A DNA stretch of 64,000 nt from Citrobacter sp. wls619 (lineage in GTDB: Bacteria > Pseudomonadota > Gammaproteobacteria > Enterobacterales > Enterobacteriaceae), in NCBI RefSeq assembly GCF_005281345.1, contig NZ_SZXJ01000078.1, positions 62,001 through 126,000 on the forward strand. The letters run 5' to 3'. The translations under genes and the position numbers were made by a program. A model generated the notes under the pieces. It saw nothing but the letters and a program-made list of their open reading frames with translations. It was not told where the DNA came from and did not search any database. Shown here piece after piece: positions 58,056 to 64,000 of this stretch. Positions within the stretch are counted from its first letter, which is position 1. Every line of letters begins with the position of its first letter.

Positions 58056-58520
58056 TTAAATTCGGCGTGCCTGCCAAAAGTTTTTACGCCAGTAGACGTT
58101 ATCCAGCGAAGAACGCATCACTCCGCGACTGGTTGAAGCATGGATAAATTGATTATTGGTATCGTAAATTCCGACATGCAGACCACTTTCACCGGACCCC
58201 GTTTTAAAGAAAACCAGATCGCCGGGTAGCAAATCATCTTTATCTATCTCAGTACCAATCTTTGATTGAGTACGCGTGTCGCGCGGTAATTGCAGATCGA
58301 ATTGATCACGCATCGTCATCAACACAAATCCCGAACAATCCACCCCGCTACGGCTCATACCGCCATAGCGATAGGGAGTGCCATGCCAGGTTTGCAACTG
58401 ATCGTTAAGACCCGCGATAACGGCGATAGAGTCCGACAGTCGGGCATTCGGCGCAGGAGCACGATGGCTGCTGCACCCCGCCAAAAACAATGCTGTGATG
58501 AAAAGGAGCCAAAAGCGCAT
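58056..58520 (-). CDS. nlpC: Lipoprotein NlpC, NlpC/P60 endopeptidase family
   Basis: The 154-residue protein is the founding member of the NlpC/P60 family, which cuts peptide bonds in peptidoglycan. The lipoprotein signal ends LFLAGC, with lipid-bearing Cys at about residue 16. The catalytic cysteine is in GVDCSGFVLMTM, the histidine in LHVGIYD and the third residue in FIHASTSRGVM. It follows btuD at 77 bases in the btu gene order. Confidence 0.96.
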   Translation of the reverse strand: MRFWLLFITALFLAGCSSHRAPAPNARLSDSIAVIAGLNDQLQTWHGTPYRYGGMSRSGVDCSGFVLMTMRDQFDLQLPRDTRTQSKIGTEIDKDDLLPGDLVFFKTGSGESGLHVGIYDTNNQFIHASTSRGVMRSSLDNVYWRKNFWQARRI

Positions 58521-58597
58521 TCAGGACGAATCCTCTGATTTTTATTTTTGTGCCAATTTAGCGTGGAAATTATGTGATTTTCAAGAACCCATTTAAC

Positions 58598-59347
58598 TTA
58601 AGTGGTTGATATGAGCATTCTGTGGCCTTCAATATCCAGGCGGCGGAAATTTACACCGTAGGCCAACGACAGATTGGCTGGCGTCAGCACCACATCACGC
58701 GCACCGCTCGCCAGCAGCTTTCCGCGCTTGAGCAACCACGCCTTGTGCGCATGGCGTAGCGTATGGTTAAGATCATGGCTGCTCATCACAATGGCGATTC
58801 CCTGCTGACACAGCTGGCTCAACACCCTGTCCAGCGCGTTTTGTTGCGCGACATCCAGGCTATTCATCGGCTCATCCAGCAACAAAAGTTGCCCATGCGG
58901 ATTAGACTGTGGACTCATTTGCAGGATGACGGCCGCCAGACGCACACGTTGCCATTCCCCCCCTGAAAGCTGATTAACACCACGTCCCAGTTTATCGCCC
59001 AGCCCAAGCGCATCAGCCACCTCCTGCAGCAGGTCTGTTCGGGCTTTATCAGGCTGATGCAGCGTCAGAAAATGCCAGACCGGCATCGCAAATGGTGGAT
59101 TTTGCTGTTGCGCAAGATAAGCACGATATTGCGCCAGCTTCGCTGCCGGCCAGTCACCGAGCGGTGTATCACCAAAGGTGATGCTCCCTTCTCCGGTCGT
59201 CAGCCCCGCCATTCGCGCCAACAACGTACTTTTCCCCGCGCCGTTGGGGCCCACTAAATGCAGGATCTCACCTGCTTTAATTTCACCAGATAGCGGGCCG
59301 AGTCGGGTCGATTCCGCAACATCCTGTAGCAGCATTAATTGGGACAT
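58598..59347 (-). CDS. btuD: Vitamin B12 importer ATPase BtuD
   Basis: BtuD powers cobalamin entry through BtuC. The 249-residue ATPase has Walker A ([16 protein letters not shown]), signature [12 protein letters not shown] and Walker B ([12 protein letters not shown]). ATG overlaps the btuE stop by one base (TAATG). Confidence 0.97.
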   Translation of the reverse strand: MSQLMLLQDVAESTRLGPLSGEIKAGEILHLVGPNGAGKSTLLARMAGLTTGEGSITFGDTPLGDWPAAKLAQYRAYLAQQQNPPFAMPVWHFLTLHQPDKARTDLLQEVADALGLGDKLGRGVNQLSGGEWQRVRLAAVILQMSPQSNPHGQLLLLDEPMNSLDVAQQNALDRVLSQLCQQGIAIVMSSHDLNHTLRHAHKAWLLKRGKLLASGARDVVLTPANLSLAYGVNFRRLDIEGHRMLISTT

Positions 59348-59898
59348 TAGTTGGCCAATGCAGTCTTTATAGCGTGTACAAGAACCGGGTCCTCAGGCGT
59401 CATATCAGGGGAATAACGCTGCAGCACCTGCCCATCCCGACCGACTAAGAACTTCTCGAAGTTCCACAGAATATCGTCCGGGTAGAGCGGTGCCCGCCCT
59501 TTACTCGCCATACGCGCATAAAATCCGCTATCCGCCGGTGCAACCGCTGTGGGTGCCGCATCAATCAGCTTCTGATACAACGGATGGCGGGCTTCGCCAT
59601 TGACATCAATCTTACTGAACATCGGGAAGGTAACGCCCCAGGTGGTGCTGCAATACGTCTTAATCTCGTCTTCGCTGCCGGGCTCCTGCCCCAGAAACTG
59701 GTTGCAGGGAAATCCCAGAACGGTGAAACCCTGCCCATGCCAGGCTTTCTGCAGGTTTTCCAGTTGCTCATACTGCGGCGTTAACCCACATTTTGAGGCT
59801 ACGTTGACAATTAACAGTACATTTCCGGCATACGCCTGCAATGAGGTCGCCTCGCCGTCGATGGTTGTCACTTCCGTATTAAAAAGCGTGTTTTGCAT
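59347..59898 (-). CDS. btuE: Glutathione peroxidase-family protein BtuE
   Basis: BtuE is a thioredoxin/glutathione peroxidase that removes peroxides; it is not needed for B12 uptake despite its place. The 183-residue protein has the peroxidatic cysteine at residue 37 ([10 protein letters not shown]), and the glutamine and tryptophan partners in [13 protein letters not shown] and [12 protein letters not shown] precedes the start. Separated from btuC by 74 bases. Confidence 0.96.
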   Translation of the reverse strand: MQNTLFNTEVTTIDGEATSLQAYAGNVLLIVNVASKCGLTPQYEQLENLQKAWHGQGFTVLGFPCNQFLGQEPGSEDEIKTYCSTTWGVTFPMFSKIDVNGEARHPLYQKLIDAAPTAVAPADSGFYARMASKGRAPLYPDDILWNFEKFLVGRDGQVLQRYSPDMTPEDPVLVHAIKTALAN

Positions 59899-59972
59899 AG
59901 CATCTCCAGACCAACAGGTGAATAGTGGGATGACCCTGTTCAGCTTTTAAGCATAGACCGAACCTGCGCTTT

Positions 59973-60953
59973 CTAGCGCGCAGCTTTTAACAATAACCAG
60001 ATAAATACCGGTGCGCCCATCGTGGCCGTCACCACGCCAATGGGTAATTCAGCCGATGCCAGTACCAGACGTGCAACGACATCAGCAAACAGTAGTGCAA
60101 TTGCCCCCGCCAGCGCACACCCAGGGAGTAAAACGCGGTGATCGGTTAATCCACACAGTCGCAGAATATGGGGGATTACCAGCCCGATAAAACCAATTGC
60201 CCCCGCCAGCGCCACGCTTACGCCGACCATCCATCCTGTGGCAACCACCAGCAGGTTGCGCCAGAACCATAGGGGCAGTCCCAGCTGGCGCGCGGAGGTT
60301 TCCCCCAGCGCCAGCATATTCATCGGCTGCGACTGACAGCAGATCCACACCAGCACCGGAATCAATGCCACCATGAGCCAGGCCTGATGCCAGTCTACGC
60401 CACCGAAGCCGCCCATCATCCAGTACATCAACTGTCGAAGATCAAAAGAGGTGGAAAAATAGATAGCCCAGGTCATCAGCGCGCTGCAGATAATCCCCAG
60501 CGCCACGCCTGCCAACAGCAAACGACTGGTCGATAAATGTCGGCGGGCAAAACGAAGAAGAATGAGGGTGATAATCAGCGCACCAGCAATGGCGCACAGG
60601 CCTAATGCCCAGCCGGGCAATCGCCCTTGCCCCAACAGTACTGCCGCAATAAGCCCAACCCCCGCGCCATTAGACACGCCGAGTAAGCCAGGCTCCGCGA
60701 GCGGGTTTTCAAACAGCGCCTGCATCACCGCGCCAGCCAGGGCCAGTGCGGCGCCTACCAGCAATACGGCAAGCGTACGGGGCAGTCGAATTTGCCAGAC
60801 GAACAGATCGCCGCGAGCGCTAAACCAATCGCCGGGAGCAATCCACTGTTCTCCTGCGCACAAACTTATCATGGTTGCCAGCAGCATCAGCACTGACAGA
60901 GACAGTATCCAGCGCACGTTTCGTCGCTGCTGTTGATGGGCGAAAGTCAGCAT
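59973..60953 (-). CDS. btuC: Vitamin B12 importer permease BtuC
   Basis: BtuC is the ten-helix inner-membrane channel for cobalamin. I start at ATG 60953 ([12 protein letters not shown], 326 residues, the E. coli length) with GGAAA upstream; the frame is open 34 codons further but overlaps the ihfA terminator. Family stretches [36 protein letters not shown] and [18 protein letters not shown] are shared with HmuU in this window. Confidence 0.97.
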   Translation of the reverse strand: MLTFAHQQQRRNVRWILSLSVLMLLATMISLCAGEQWIAPGDWFSARGDLFVWQIRLPRTLAVLLVGAALALAGAVMQALFENPLAEPGLLGVSNGAGVGLIAAVLLGQGRLPGWALGLCAIAGALIITLILLRFARRHLSTSRLLLAGVALGIICSALMTWAIYFSTSFDLRQLMYWMMGGFGGVDWHQAWLMVALIPVLVWICCQSQPMNMLALGETSARQLGLPLWFWRNLLVVATGWMVGVSVALAGAIGFIGLVIPHILRLCGLTDHRVLLPGCALAGAIALLFADVVARLVLASAELPIGVVTATMGAPVFIWLLLKAAR

Positions 60954-61015
60954 GTTTTCCATTCTGCTGAAAAAAGATGGGGAGATTCTACGGTGCTGAT
61001 TCAGTAGTGAAAAGG

Positions 61016-61040
61016 AAAAAGGCCGCATAGCGGCCTTTTT
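61016..61040 (-). terminator. Terminator after ihfA
   Basis: AAAAAGGCCGC (61016-61026) pairs with GCGGCCTTTTT (61030-61040) around ATA. It closes the pheST-ihfA transcript before btuC. Confidence 0.92.
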
Positions 61041-61073
61041 AGTTATACGCGTCATACTTTGCGTATCGTTAAA

Positions 61074-61373
61074 TCACTCTTCTTTGGGCGTTGCGTTTTC
61101 AACCCGGCTTTTTAACTTCTGCCCGGGTCTGAAGGTCACCACGCGCCGTGCTGTAATGGGAATATCTTCGCCCGTTTTCGGGTTACGTCCCGGACGTTGA
61201 TTCTTATCACGCAGATCGAAGTTACCAAAACCAGAGAGTTTTACCTGCTCACCGTTTTCCAGAGCACGACGGATCTCTTCGAAAAACAGCTCGACCAGTT
61301 CTTTGGCATCCCGCTTGCTAAGCCCAAGCTTATCAAACAGATATTCTGACATTTCAGCTTTTGTAAGCGCCAT
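61074..61373 (-). CDS. ihfA: Integration host factor alpha subunit
   Basis: IhfA forms a heterodimer with IhfB that bends DNA sharply. The 99-residue product has the family's beta-arm [20 protein letters not shown]-type region (seen as [16 protein letters not shown]), with the proline at the arm tip. Four bases separate it from the pheT stop, so it is in the pheST operon as in E. coli. Confidence 0.98.
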   Translation of the reverse strand: MALTKAEMSEYLFDKLGLSKRDAKELVELFFEEIRRALENGEQVKLSGFGNFDLRDKNQRPGRNPKTGEDIPITARRVVTFRPGQKLKSRVENATPKEE

Positions 61374-61377
61374 AGGT

Positions 61378-64000
<2,623 letters not shown>

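Overview
The window is a single chromosomal stretch from an enterobacterium. Its gene content and order from pykF to pheS match the Escherichia/Salmonella/Citrobacter backbone closely. Four features point to Citrobacter rather than E. coli or Salmonella: tetrathionate reductase genes (ttr), the small gene set that flanks them in Salmonella (orf408-orf245-orf32-orf48), a complete haem uptake operon, and a single lpp. The genus call is an inference; only the family-level placement is certain. I see no phage, insertion sequence, CRISPR array, tRNA or rRNA.

Layout. 1-5852: ttrS (cut by the window edge) diverges from ttrBCA, which encodes tetrathionate reductase. 5931-8448: a methionine-type ABC importer (sfbBCA-like) on the minus strand. 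8957-13252: a four-gene unit encoding a DeoR-type regulator fused to a ribokinase-like kinase, an amidotransferase-like protein, an alpha/beta hydrolase and a PuuP-like permease; its function is unknown. 13669-16697: pykF, lpp and ldtE. 16821-22340: the sufABCDSE Fe-S assembly operon behind a Fur box. 22650-24687: a RydB-like sRNA and a divergent pair of LysR regulator and degenerate metallo-beta-lactamase-fold exoprotein. 24758-30657: ydiH, menI, ydiJ, ydiK, the RprA sRNA and ydiL. 30804-35183: two MFS transporters with ydiB and aroD (shikimate metabolism). 35338-44629: ydiF, ydiO, ydiP, ydiQRST and fadK, which look like an anaerobic acyl-CoA oxidation branch with its own electron-transfer flavoprotein chain. 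44697-49411: ppsA, ppsR and aroH. 49621-55525: hemP-hmuRSTUV haem uptake behind a Fur box. 55522-64000: selO, ydiV, nlpC, btuDEC, ihfA, pheT and the end of pheS.

How the genes work together. Iron is one theme: suf and hemP-hmu carry almost identical Fur boxes, so Fe-S repair and haem import should rise together when iron is scarce. A second theme is anaerobic respiration and carbon use: the ttr genes pass quinol electrons to tetrathionate, and the ydi/fad genes feed electrons from acyl-CoA toward quinone. Cra sites at pykF and ppsA set glycolytic against gluconeogenic flow, with PpsR controlling PpsA. The least explained part is the orf408-orf48 unit and the sfb-like operon beside it.
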